A stretch of 32,147 bases of DNA from UBA961 sp041191145 (lineage in GTDB: Bacteria; Bacteroidota; Ignavibacteria; Kapaibacteriales; UBA961): positions 1-32,147 of the forward strand of contig JBEEPK010000019.1 in the NCBI GenBank assembly GCA_041191145.1, read 5' to 3'. Under the pieces are notes generated by a model. That model had not been told where the DNA came from. It made no database searches and worked only from the letters and a program-made list of their open reading frames with translations. Position numbers and translations under genes: made by a program. Shown one piece after another: positions 8,117-14,860 of this stretch. Numbering within the stretch: the stretch's first letter is position 1; every line of letters begins with the position of its first letter.

Positions 8117-9064
8117 TTATGGTCTTGTACCCAGGCGAATATTCGCATTCAGACCATGCTCATGAATTTTGAGCAAGAGGTCATTCACCCTTTGCAATGT
8201 GGTGTCAATGGATTTAGAAGTTGTTTTATCATAGAGTAACTTATTGATGAAACTTCCATTGGTTTTGATATCTTTCATCATGTCCTTGGTCTCAATCGTA
8301 AGATCGGTTACTCCAGCCAAAGCGGTGTCTGTTTTGGCCATAAGTCTTTGTCCGCTTCCTGCTAGTGAATCCAACTTTGTGAGAATTGATCGAAGTTTTG
8401 GCTCATTATTGTTGACTGCAGATTTTGCATCTTTTGCAAGAGCACCAAGATCCTGTATCAGATTCCGCATATTTTCTTTATTGTCACCCATGAGCGCATT
8501 GAGCGTGATCATCAATTCATCAGCATTTTTGATTGTATTGCGTAATTGTTTAACAACGGTGCCATCGGAAAGTAATGAATTTGCCTGTGCCAAGACACTG
8601 TCCAATCTTTTTACAGTAATGGATGCATCTGCGCCCAAGTCACCGACAAGACTTATGAGTTCAGTAGCATCAGCACTTATTGATCCGGCAATTGGCTTTG
8701 AAATATCAAGATTTCCTGAGGCAATTCCGGGGGAGATGTCGATTTTCTTCCCACCTGTAATCTCAAGCATACTGATTTTTGCCTGAGCATCTGAATGTAA
8801 ATCTGATATTTCATCAATGGAACCGGATATTGCAACACCACCATTAATATTCTCAATAGAGATGACCGAGCCTCTTTTTACTCCATTGATGAAGATTGGT
8901 GCGCCAATTTCTATGCCACCTGATGAAGGGAATGTAAATGACAATGTATTTTGCGATACCCCAACGATCAGTCCTTTTCCTATGGTGATTCCCGCAATGA
9001 GTACAATGAGAGAGAGTAAGGCAACAATGCCGACTCTGATCTCTTTTTTTCTGTCTATCATCAT
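8117..9064 (-). CDS. MCE/MlaD-family lipid-binding protein
   Basis: A 315-aa protein with a single N-terminal membrane anchor (residues about 10-32) and one MCE domain (about 38-115), recognisable from the SLSFTFPSSGGI-like strand, then GAPIFINGVKRGSV and GGKKIDISPG. A long alpha-helical tail with repeated LxxL heptad character runs from about 140 to the end. MCE proteins form hexameric rings or tubes that move lipids between inner and outer membranes, normally with a MlaE-type permease and MlaF-type ATPase. Neither is encoded beside it; upstream lies a divergent gene and downstream the cyclase. It may serve a transporter encoded elsewhere. Two adjacent ATGs (9064 and 9061) are both plausible starts. 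A TACCTTTG element lies about 70 bases upstream on the same strand. Confidence 0.87.
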   Translation of the reverse strand: MMIDRKKEIRVGIVALLSLIVLIAGITIGKGLIVGVSQNTLSFTFPSSGGIEIGAPIFINGVKRGSVISIENINGGVAISGSIDEISDLHSDAQAKISMLEITGGKKIDISPGIASGNLDISKPIAGSISADATELISLVGDLGADASITVKRLDSVLAQANSLLSDGTVVKQLRNTIKNADELMITLNALMGDNKENMRNLIQDLGALAKDAKSAVNNNEPKLRSILTKLDSLAGSGQRLMAKTDTALAGVTDLTIETKDMMKDIKTNGSFINKLLYDKTTSKSIDTTLQRVNDLLLKIHEHGLNANIRLGTRP

Positions 9065-9132
9065 AGTAATTGGAATCCTAAATGCAATTCAAGAATGCTG
9101 CGAGGCAAATTTACCGTAATTTTTAACAGTTT

Positions 9133-9140
9133 CAAAGGTA
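9133..9140 (-). promoter_or_regulatory. Candidate TAnnTTTG promoter element for the MCE-cyclase operon
   Basis: The minus strand reads TACCTTTG 68 bases before the MCE start codon, matching TAnnTTTG. No good -33 TTTG is present at the expected distance, so this rests on one element and its position. Confidence 0.35.
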
Positions 9141-9236
9141 GTCTCAGAAGGTTATCTGCATTGAGAACCAAATATGGACTGATTTTTGATAATTTACAAT
9201 AGAATTACTTTCTGTTATACTCACTTATTATATATC

Positions 9237-10184
9237 ATGAAAACACTTTTTACTGTATTATTCATACTTTTTTTAACTCTTGAATCCAATGCTCAACCAA
9301 TTCTAGAGCGGTCTTTTTTCTCAATGAAAGACACGGCAACAGTCTTCAAATATGAAACTCTCGACCTTTGGCAATTAAATATCCGAGGTGAAGGAGAAGG
9401 GTTTTATTGGGATTGTTCCAATATGCTTTTCCTTCCAGTCGATGTAAAGTTTGAGATTACCAAATTCAAAGATACCATTCCTGATTTTCGTGATAATACA
9501 TACTTGCTTACAGCCTTTGAAGGTGGTAGTAATGACAAAGCATATGAATTATATTCTATAAATGACCATGCATTACTATTTAGAGGTTTTGGAGTGATTA
9601 ATGAAGATGGCTCAAAGATTGAAAGACCATATGATAAACCATACTCACTATTGCGCTTTCCGTTGCCATTAGGAAGTAGTTATATCGAAAATCATCAATT
9701 CAGAAATAGTACTAGAACATATATGGCTAGTGGCACACTTGTTTTGCCCGGTAGAGGAACATTCAAAGCCATTAAAATTAAAGATAACTTTGAGGATGGG
9801 AACTCAATTGTAAATGAATACTCTTGGTATATCGACTCCATTCCCTATCCCGTGATCAGAGTAACCGATCGTTTTCAAAAAAATGATTCTTCATTACTCA
9901 ATACAGTCTCAGAGTTTTTCCTCACAAAAGCCACAACAACAGACATTAAAGATTCTTATGTTCACAATGCTGAAGTCTCCCCAAAACTGATTGGCAATGT
10001 ACTTACTTTGCAACCAGGATTTAGTCTTATCGGTGCCTATTCCATAGATGGTTCTCAAATACGCATATCGCAGGTTAATGATGCCGAATATGCAATTGAA
10101 TCAAGCTTGCCATCTCATATCTGCATTATTATGAGAAAAGAACATGGCGATATACACAGACATATTTTACCGGTTCAAAAATGA
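9237..10184 (+). CDS. Secreted protein of unknown function with type IX-like sorting tail
   Basis: I do not recognise the main domain. The 315-aa product starts with a signal peptide (MKTLFTVLFILFLTLESNAQ, cleavage after NAQ) and is otherwise hydrophilic with strong beta-strand character. A tail of about 65 residues (TLQPGFSLIGAYSIDGSQIR...) resembles the immunoglobulin-like C-terminal domain of type IX secretion cargo, although the final Lys/Arg-Phe-type ending is weak. Cys71 in the segment YWDCSNM is the only conspicuous conserved-looking cysteine. The start at 9237 was preferred to 9186 because it gives a normal signal peptide. Its stop overlaps the start of the following aminopeptidase as ATGA, so the two are translationally coupled. 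The related family of beta-rich Bacteroidota exoproteins is mostly uncharacterised. Confidence 0.75.
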   Translation: MKTLFTVLFILFLTLESNAQPILERSFFSMKDTATVFKYETLDLWQLNIRGEGEGFYWDCSNMLFLPVDVKFEITKFKDTIPDFRDNTYLLTAFEGGSNDKAYELYSINDHALLFRGFGVINEDGSKIERPYDKPYSLLRFPLPLGSSYIENHQFRNSTRTYMASGTLVLPGRGTFKAIKIKDNFEDGNSIVNEYSWYIDSIPYPVIRVTDRFQKNDSSLLNTVSEFFLTKATTTDIKDSYVHNAEVSPKLIGNVLTLQPGFSLIGAYSIDGSQIRISQVNDAEYAIESSLPSHICIIMRKEHGDIHRHILPVQK

Positions 10185-11584
10185 AATTCACTCAATATTG
10201 TTTAATGGCTCTGATTTGTTTGAGCACTCTATCTCAGGCCCAACCTCCAAATATCAGCTATACTTATGAATACCCTTATGTAGATGGCATTCCCTTTTTT
10301 CGTTATAAAGAAAGAAGAGAAATGCTTCGAAATTCACATAGCGAAAAATCACTGATTATTTCACTTTCAGCAGATATCAGAAATAGACAAAATGATGTGA
10401 ATCACCCTTATAGACAGAGTAGTAATTTTCTCTATCTCACCGGAATGCCTTATCCACAATCTGCATTGATTCTTGCTCCGGGTGGGATTATGTATGAAGG
10501 AAAGGTTTCAAAAGAATTTTTGTTCATCAATCCTAGAAATTCTTCAAAAGAAGCATGGGAAGGCGCTTTGATGGGTATAGAAGAAGCAAAAATGCTTGGA
10601 ATCGAAACCATTCTCCCCTATTCGAATCTGAAATCATTTGTTATGGAACATCTTAAAGGCAAAGATACCATATACTTTACTGGTCTTCCCACTGCAAATA
10701 TTCCCATTCCTCTCTCAGAAAAGCCATTTTCGGTTGAACAGAATTTGAAAGAAGAATTGCATCAAACTTTTCCTGATTTGTACATTAAAACTTCTATGCA
10801 AAAACTCATCGCAATGAGAGAAATTAAAGATGCAGATGAGATTCGACTCATGAAAAAAGCAATTGACATAAGCATGGAAGGACATGTTTCGGCAATGAAA
10901 CAAGCCAAAGCCGGAATCACCGAATATGAACTCGAAGCAATGATGGAATTTACATTCAAAAAAGAAGGTGCCGAGGACATCGGCTATTCATCCATCATGG
11001 GTGCCGGCTACAATGCCTGTATTTTGCACTATAACTCGAATCGCAAAGCAACATTGAATGGTGACCTCGTACTTGCTGATTGTGGTGCTGAATATCAAAA
11101 TTACACTGCAGACATCACAAGAACTTTTCCCGTTAATGGCACTTTTTCACCGGATCAGAAGACATTATATGACATCGTGCTCGAAGCCGCTGATTCTGCC
11201 ATCTTGGAATCAAAAATCGGCAATCCATTTCGTGCGCCTCATAATGCAGCGAGGAAAGTGATTTTGAAAAGGCTTCAAGCACTTGACATCATCGAAACAG
11301 AAGACCAATTAAAATGGTATTTCATGCATGGAACTTCCCATTATCTTGGACTTGATGTACATGATCCGGGAACAGGTGGCACCTTGAAAGATGGCTCAAT
11401 CATTACAGTTGAACCCGGCATTTATATTCCACCCGGAAGCCCTTGCGACAAGCGTTGGTGGAATATAGGGATCAGAATAGAGGATGATATACTCATTACT
11501 CAGCAAGGACCTTTGAATTTATCTGAAACCTTGCCAAGAACCACAGAAGGAATTGAAAAACTCATGAAAAAATCAAACAAGTAA
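10181..11584 (+). CDS. Secreted Xaa-Pro aminopeptidase (M24B, PepP-like)
   Basis: A 467-aa metallopeptidase that removes an N-terminal residue preceding proline. A signal peptide (residues 1-20, ending SQA) is followed by the aminopeptidase P N-terminal domain (about 35-190; contains SNFLYLTGMPYPQSALIL) and the pita-bread M24 domain (about 215-467). The five metal ligands can be placed: Asp300, Asp311 (ADITRTFP), His387 (HGTSHYLGLDVHD), Glu411 (TVEPGIYIP) and Glu434 (IRIEDD). Catalytic-site His394 is also present. It is therefore predicted to be an active dinuclear enzyme outside the cytoplasm. The gene overlaps the secreted protein before it by four bases (ATGA), suggesting a shared role in extracytoplasmic peptide use, which is inference. 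Confidence 0.93.
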   Translation: MKFTQYCLMALICLSTLSQAQPPNISYTYEYPYVDGIPFFRYKERREMLRNSHSEKSLIISLSADIRNRQNDVNHPYRQSSNFLYLTGMPYPQSALILAPGGIMYEGKVSKEFLFINPRNSSKEAWEGALMGIEEAKMLGIETILPYSNLKSFVMEHLKGKDTIYFTGLPTANIPIPLSEKPFSVEQNLKEELHQTFPDLYIKTSMQKLIAMREIKDADEIRLMKKAIDISMEGHVSAMKQAKAGITEYELEAMMEFTFKKEGAEDIGYSSIMGAGYNACILHYNSNRKATLNGDLVLADCGAEYQNYTADITRTFPVNGTFSPDQKTLYDIVLEAADSAILESKIGNPFRAPHNAARKVILKRLQALDIIETEDQLKWYFMHGTSHYLGLDVHDPGTGGTLKDGSIITVEPGIYIPPGSPCDKRWWNIGIRIEDDILITQQGPLNLSETLPRTTEGIEKLMKKSNK

Positions 11585-11635
11585 TTCAGATTCCATTCGT
11601 CATACACCCCGTCCAAATAAAACGGGAATAATCTT

Positions 11636-12055
11636 ATGACAGAGTATAGAATAAATAAATCAGAATTACATGCATTGCTCAAAGCACTTGGCATACTTCA
11701 GCAAGATGAACAGTTGATGCTTGTGAACAATATTGAATTGAGAGATCCCAAAGCAGAGATGGTCAGCATCATCGTTGATACTGTGAAAAATGGCAATATG
11801 TATCGCTCTGAATTTGAAGAACTTACTGAGAAAGAGTTAAGTACAGTACTTTCTCAACTCTATGCATTTGAACAATTTCTATTGAAAGAATTCATGCAGA
11901 TACATAAGCATATCACAAGAGGGCAAGAAGAATTAAAGAAAAGAAATACTGGGGGAGATGTGAATAAAGATGGCATTCCAATTTCTGTTGATAGACATTT
12001 GGGCGACATGCTCAATTCGATTCTTGATAGAAACAAATCCGATGATGAATCATGA
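11636..12055 (+). CDS. Small protein of unknown function
   Basis: A 139-aa, highly charged and mostly alpha-helical cytoplasmic protein with no signal peptide, membrane segment or cysteine. I recognise no domain. The last 35 residues are predicted to be flexible (KKRNTGGDVNKDGIPISVD). It follows the aminopeptidase gene by 51 bases and may be in the same transcript. GGGAATA about 6 bases before the ATG could serve as a ribosome binding site. Its end overlaps the converging antiporter gene by 6 nt. Reality of the gene is supported by its length, by filling the gap exactly, and by codon use like that of its neighbours. Confidence 0.72.
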   Translation: MTEYRINKSELHALLKALGILQQDEQLMLVNNIELRDPKAEMVSIIVDTVKNGNMYRSEFEELTEKELSTVLSQLYAFEQFLLKEFMQIHKHITRGQEELKKRNTGGDVNKDGIPISVDRHLGDMLNSILDRNKSDDES

Positions 12056-13420
12056 AATTGGGCTCTTTTTCAACAAATAACCTAATACTGGCGGTGTGAT
12101 AAAAGTGGTGAGCATTATTACAACAACTATCACAGAAAATTCAGCCGCATCCACCACTCCAAGTGCTCTACCAACTGAAGCGAAAATCAAACCGACTTCG
12201 CCTCTCGGAACCATGCCCCAGCCGATAATCCACTTATTCACTCCCATCCCAGCTATCATACCTGAAGCCAGCTTCCCGATAATCGCGATGATGGAAAGTA
12301 CAAAAGCTGTAAGCACAGTACTCGGATTCATGAATACTGAAAAGTCAACTGCTAAACCCGTCATTATGAAAAATATCGGAGATAGGAATTGGCCAATTGG
12401 TTCAAGAATATGCTCTATGTGCTTTTCATTTTGCTTTTCAGAGATAGAAATCACCCTTTCTTGAGTTTCCGGATCGGATGATAAAACTGCATCTTTGAAT
12501 TCTGCTATATAATGTGGTTCATCAAAATGTACAAAATGAATGGAATCTAACATCAGTCCTGCAGTAAATGCTCCAACAATGGGTGCTAGTCCAATCAAGT
12601 GAGCGATATACGCAAATAGAAAACCGACAATCAATGCAAAAGCCAATTTCATCCCGGAACCGGGATTAAGCGTTGACATCCATTTGCTGAGCGGTTTGGC
12701 AATCATTCCACCGAGGATTGTACCGCCCGCCAATAACAGGATCGACAAAGTAATTGTTTGGAGAACGCTAAAAACTGAAATCGTCCCTGTTTGCACAATT
12801 GCGCTAACTATTGCTAGGAGCACCAATCCCATCACATCGTCAATGACTGCGGCACCAAGTACTATTCGAGATTCTTTTGAAGATAATATGGAAAAGTCTT
12901 TAAATACTCTCGCAGTAATGCCAACTGAAGTCGCTGAAAGTGTTGCACCAAGAAAAAGATATGCATTTTCGGATAAGCCAGGCATCAATAATGGGCCGGC
13001 AATATATCTACCCATGATAAATGGTAACATCACTCCAATGCTTGCAACGAGCAAAGCGCGCAATCCAACTTTTTTCATTTCATTGACATTTGATTCCAAG
13101 CCAACTTGAAAAAGCAAAATCACTACGCCCAATTCTGCCATAAAGTGAAGATATTCATTACTCTTCATTCCTTCAAACCATGGCATTTGCAATAAAACCA
13201 AATTCCCCAACATTGCTCCGGCAAGTAACTCACCCAATACTGCGGGCTGACCAAACTTCTCTACAAATCCACCCATTCTAGCTGCAAGAAGTGCAATGAC
13301 AATCCACAGAAAAGTTTGCGGAATGATATCGTGTGCGCCTGAGGAAGCAAAAACAGTCTGAAATCCAAGACTGATTAGGATTATGAATGTAAAGATATTT
13401 CTGAAATTTGGTATTTGCAT
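12050..13420 (-). CDS. Cation:proton antiporter, CPA2 family
   Basis: A 456-aa integral membrane protein with about 12-13 hydrophobic segments. The Na+/H+ exchanger fold of the CPA2 (KefB/NapA-like) family is shown by FGQPAVLGELLAGAMLGN in the early helices, LSATSVGITARV, and the paired aspartates Asp194-Asp195 (AAVIDDVMGLVLLA) that bind ions in electrogenic antiporters. The VPRGEVGLIFA motif occurs near the C-terminus. No RCK/TrkA-N regulatory domain follows the membrane domain. The first 26 residues look like a cleavable signal peptide ahead of the first helix, and a hydrophilic loop of roughly 45 residues sits at about 300-345. The ion (Na+ or K+) cannot be read from sequence. Upstream a terminator separates it from the type IX-sorted protein gene. 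Confidence 0.9.
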   Translation of the reverse strand: MQIPNFRNIFTFIILISLGFQTVFASSGAHDIIPQTFLWIVIALLAARMGGFVEKFGQPAVLGELLAGAMLGNLVLLQMPWFEGMKSNEYLHFMAELGVVILLFQVGLESNVNEMKKVGLRALLVASIGVMLPFIMGRYIAGPLLMPGLSENAYLFLGATLSATSVGITARVFKDFSILSSKESRIVLGAAVIDDVMGLVLLAIVSAIVQTGTISVFSVLQTITLSILLLAGGTILGGMIAKPLSKWMSTLNPGSGMKLAFALIVGFLFAYIAHLIGLAPIVGAFTAGLMLDSIHFVHFDEPHYIAEFKDAVLSSDPETQERVISISEKQNEKHIEHILEPIGQFLSPIFFIMTGLAVDFSVFMNPSTVLTAFVLSIIAIIGKLASGMIAGMGVNKWIIGWGMVPRGEVGLIFASVGRALGVVDAAEFSVIVVVIMLTTFITPPVLGYLLKKSPIS

Positions 13421-13460
13421 ATTAGTCGCGCGAAATGATGTTCAAAAGTTGGATGAAGGC

Positions 13461-13487
13461 AAAAAAAAACCGTTACAGAATAACGGT
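13461..13487 (-). terminator. Intrinsic terminator after the type IX-sorted mini-protein
   Basis: On the minus strand a 7-bp stem (ACCGTTA with TAACGGT, loop 5) is followed by about nine T. It lies 21 bases after the stop at 13509 and shields the antiporter gene from readthrough. Confidence 0.78.
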
Positions 13488-13508
13488 ATTTTCTAAAGTC
13501 GAAGGTAA

Positions 13509-13979
13509 TTAGCGAGAAACGTAAAATTTCTCAGCCAATCTAAAGTTGTCGCCTTGTACTATGCACATGTAAATACCATTTGGAATTCCTTGCACATTTA
13601 TATCAAACATCTTGGATCTTCCGGCAAATTCAGATCCTTGATGCACATCCACTACCTTTTTACCAAGAAGATTATAAATTCCAATGGACAGATTCTGCTG
13701 ATTATCGGAAATATCCAATTCCAATTGATAAATACCACCGGAATGCTCTCGAATCCCGATGATTCTATTGTTTCTGGATGTATCTATAGAAACTCTGCGG
13801 GCAATTCCTGAAACAGAATCTTTTGATGGACTAAACATACCACCAGTCATCATTTTCTTGGAATATGTTGCAGCCAATTTTGCCTGGCTACTCTTTCCAT
13901 TGCCTGCGGCATGAAGGGAATCGCTTTGTGCAAAAGAAAACAAAACAAATAGCAGATATGTGAGTATATATAATTTCAT
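13509..13979 (-). CDS. Short secreted protein ending in a type IX secretion sorting domain
   Basis: A 156-aa protein with an N-terminal signal peptide (MKLYILTYLLFVLFSFAQS, about 19-25 residues) and a C-terminal type A sorting domain (about 72-156). The latter shows the family pattern: IYNLLGKKVVDV, then IPNGIYMCIVQGDNFRLAEK and the terminal KFYVSR. In type IX secretion this domain directs export across the outer membrane and is usually removed by PorU. Between the two signals there are only about 45 residues, low in hydrophobicity and with no recognisable fold, so this is almost a bare sorting domain. A terminator follows the gene. It could be a truncated remnant of a larger cargo, but signal peptide and tail are both intact. 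The role is unknown. Confidence 0.85.
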   Translation of the reverse strand: MKLYILTYLLFVLFSFAQSDSLHAAGNGKSSQAKLAATYSKKMMTGGMFSPSKDSVSGIARRVSIDTSRNNRIIGIREHSGGIYQLELDISDNQQNLSIGIYNLLGKKVVDVHQGSEFAGRSKMFDINVQGIPNGIYMCIVQGDNFRLAEKFYVSR

Positions 13980-14181
13980 ACGATGATCTCAGAATTCACT
14001 GTGGGAAATATAGCATTTTATCCTGCATGTCCAATCATCAATAATTCATTAAGGGAAACTCAATGGAAATTTACTGATGAGTTAACTCATTGTTTTACAA
14101 AGCAAAATATATGCCTAAGAAATTTAGATTTATTTAATTGGCATTATATTTAAATTTTCGCCTAAAGTTACAATTACCGTA

Positions 14182-14236
14182 TTGACAGATTGTACGATAT
14201 TTCTGACACACTGTCAAGAACGGTGTATATTTGTCA
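14182..14236 (+). promoter_or_regulatory. Cluster of TGACA/TGTCA half-sites (possible operator)
   Basis: Half-sites occur at 14183-14187 (TGACA), 14204-14208 (TGACA), 14212-14216 (TGTCA) and 14232-14236 (TGTCA), with a fifth at 14266-14270 inside the first codons of the LOG gene. The middle two form the palindrome TGACA-N3-TGTCA, and the outer TTGACAG/CTGTCAA pair is also inverted. The fourth overlaps the candidate promoter element, as expected for a repressor site. The binding protein is unknown. Confidence 0.4.
14226..14233 (+). promoter_or_regulatory. Candidate TAnnTTTG promoter element for the LOG/cytochrome operon
   Basis: TATATTTG matches the Bacteroidota -7 element and lies 31 bases before the ATG at 14265. 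A -33-like TTTC is at 14200-14203, 22 bases upstream, within the spacing tolerated for this promoter class. Confidence 0.45.
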
Positions 14237-14264
14237 AAAGTTACAGTCAATTTGAGAAAAGTTC

Positions 14265-14852
14265 ATGTCAGAAATTCGTACCGTTTGTGTTTATTGTGCA
14301 TCAAGTGATCATTGCCGAACCATATTTTTGGAATCTGCATATACTCTTGGCAATATTTTGGCCAAAGAGAGCATCGATATTGTCTATGGTGGGGGAAGCA
14401 CCGGTTTGATGGGACGCCTTGCAGATGGAGCAATTGCCGGAAATGGACATGTGCGGGGCATTATTCCTCAATTCATGCAGAATCTTGAATGGGGTCATAA
14501 AGGCATATCGATTCTGGAAGAAGTGGAAGACATGCATACTCGTAAATTTCTCATGATTCGTAAATCTGACGGAATAGTGGCTCTTCCCGGGGGTTGTGGA
14601 ACCCTTGAGGAATTACTTGAGGCAATTACCTGGAAAAGACTCGGATTGGCTCATCAACCAATAGTCATAGTCAATATCGATGGATTTTATGATCCACTCA
14701 TAAGCATGCTTCAAAGTACGGTTGATGAACAGTTCATGCGACCCGAGCATTTGAATATGTGGCATGTGGTGAACACCGTTGAAGAGGTATTGCCGATGCT
14801 CAGATCAATTGACCCTTGGCCATTGAATGCAATTTCTTATGCAAAAGTGTAA
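14265..14852 (+). CDS. LOG-family nucleoside 5'-monophosphate phosphoribohydrolase
   Basis: A 195-aa Rossmann-like protein of the LOG (cytokinin-activating, formerly 'lysine decarboxylase-like') family. It carries the two diagnostic motifs: HTRKFLM at 91-97, containing the catalytic arginine, and PGGCGTLEE at 108-116, containing the catalytic glutamate. GGGSTGLMG at 42-50 is the phosphate loop. Family members hydrolyse the N-glycosidic bond of nucleoside 5'-monophosphates; in most bacteria the physiological substrate is uncertain and the protein should not be called a cytokinin enzyme on sequence alone. It is the first gene of an apparent two-gene operon; the cytochrome b6-like gene starts 8 bases after its stop. 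A cluster of TGACA/TGTCA repeats precedes it. Confidence 0.92.
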   Translation: MSEIRTVCVYCASSDHCRTIFLESAYTLGNILAKESIDIVYGGGSTGLMGRLADGAIAGNGHVRGIIPQFMQNLEWGHKGISILEEVEDMHTRKFLMIRKSDGIVALPGGCGTLEELLEAITWKRLGLAHQPIVIVNIDGFYDPLISMLQSTVDEQFMRPEHLNMWHVVNTVEEVLPMLRSIDPWPLNAISYAKV

Positions 14853-14860
14853 TTTCTGAC

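Larger units (their letters stand above)
13980..14264. other. Divergent intergenic region upstream of the LOG/cytochrome operon
   Basis: The 285 bases contain no credible gene. The left part is very AT-rich. The right 85 bases contain a dense set of TGACA/TGTCA half-sites and a TAnnTTTG element, described separately. No tRNA or small RNA could be recognised by eye. Confidence 0.6.

Noticed and set aside
8244..8786. A 180-codon open frame antisense to the MCE gene
   Set aside because: The opposite strand encodes a clear MCE protein; the antisense product is Ser/Ile/Leu-rich with no domain and is explained by codon bias of the real gene.
14077..14090. Perfect 14-bp palindrome ATGAGTTAACTCAT in the region before the LOG gene
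   Set aside because: A 7-bp half-palindrome is expected about twice by chance in a window of this size, and it is far from the likely promoter.
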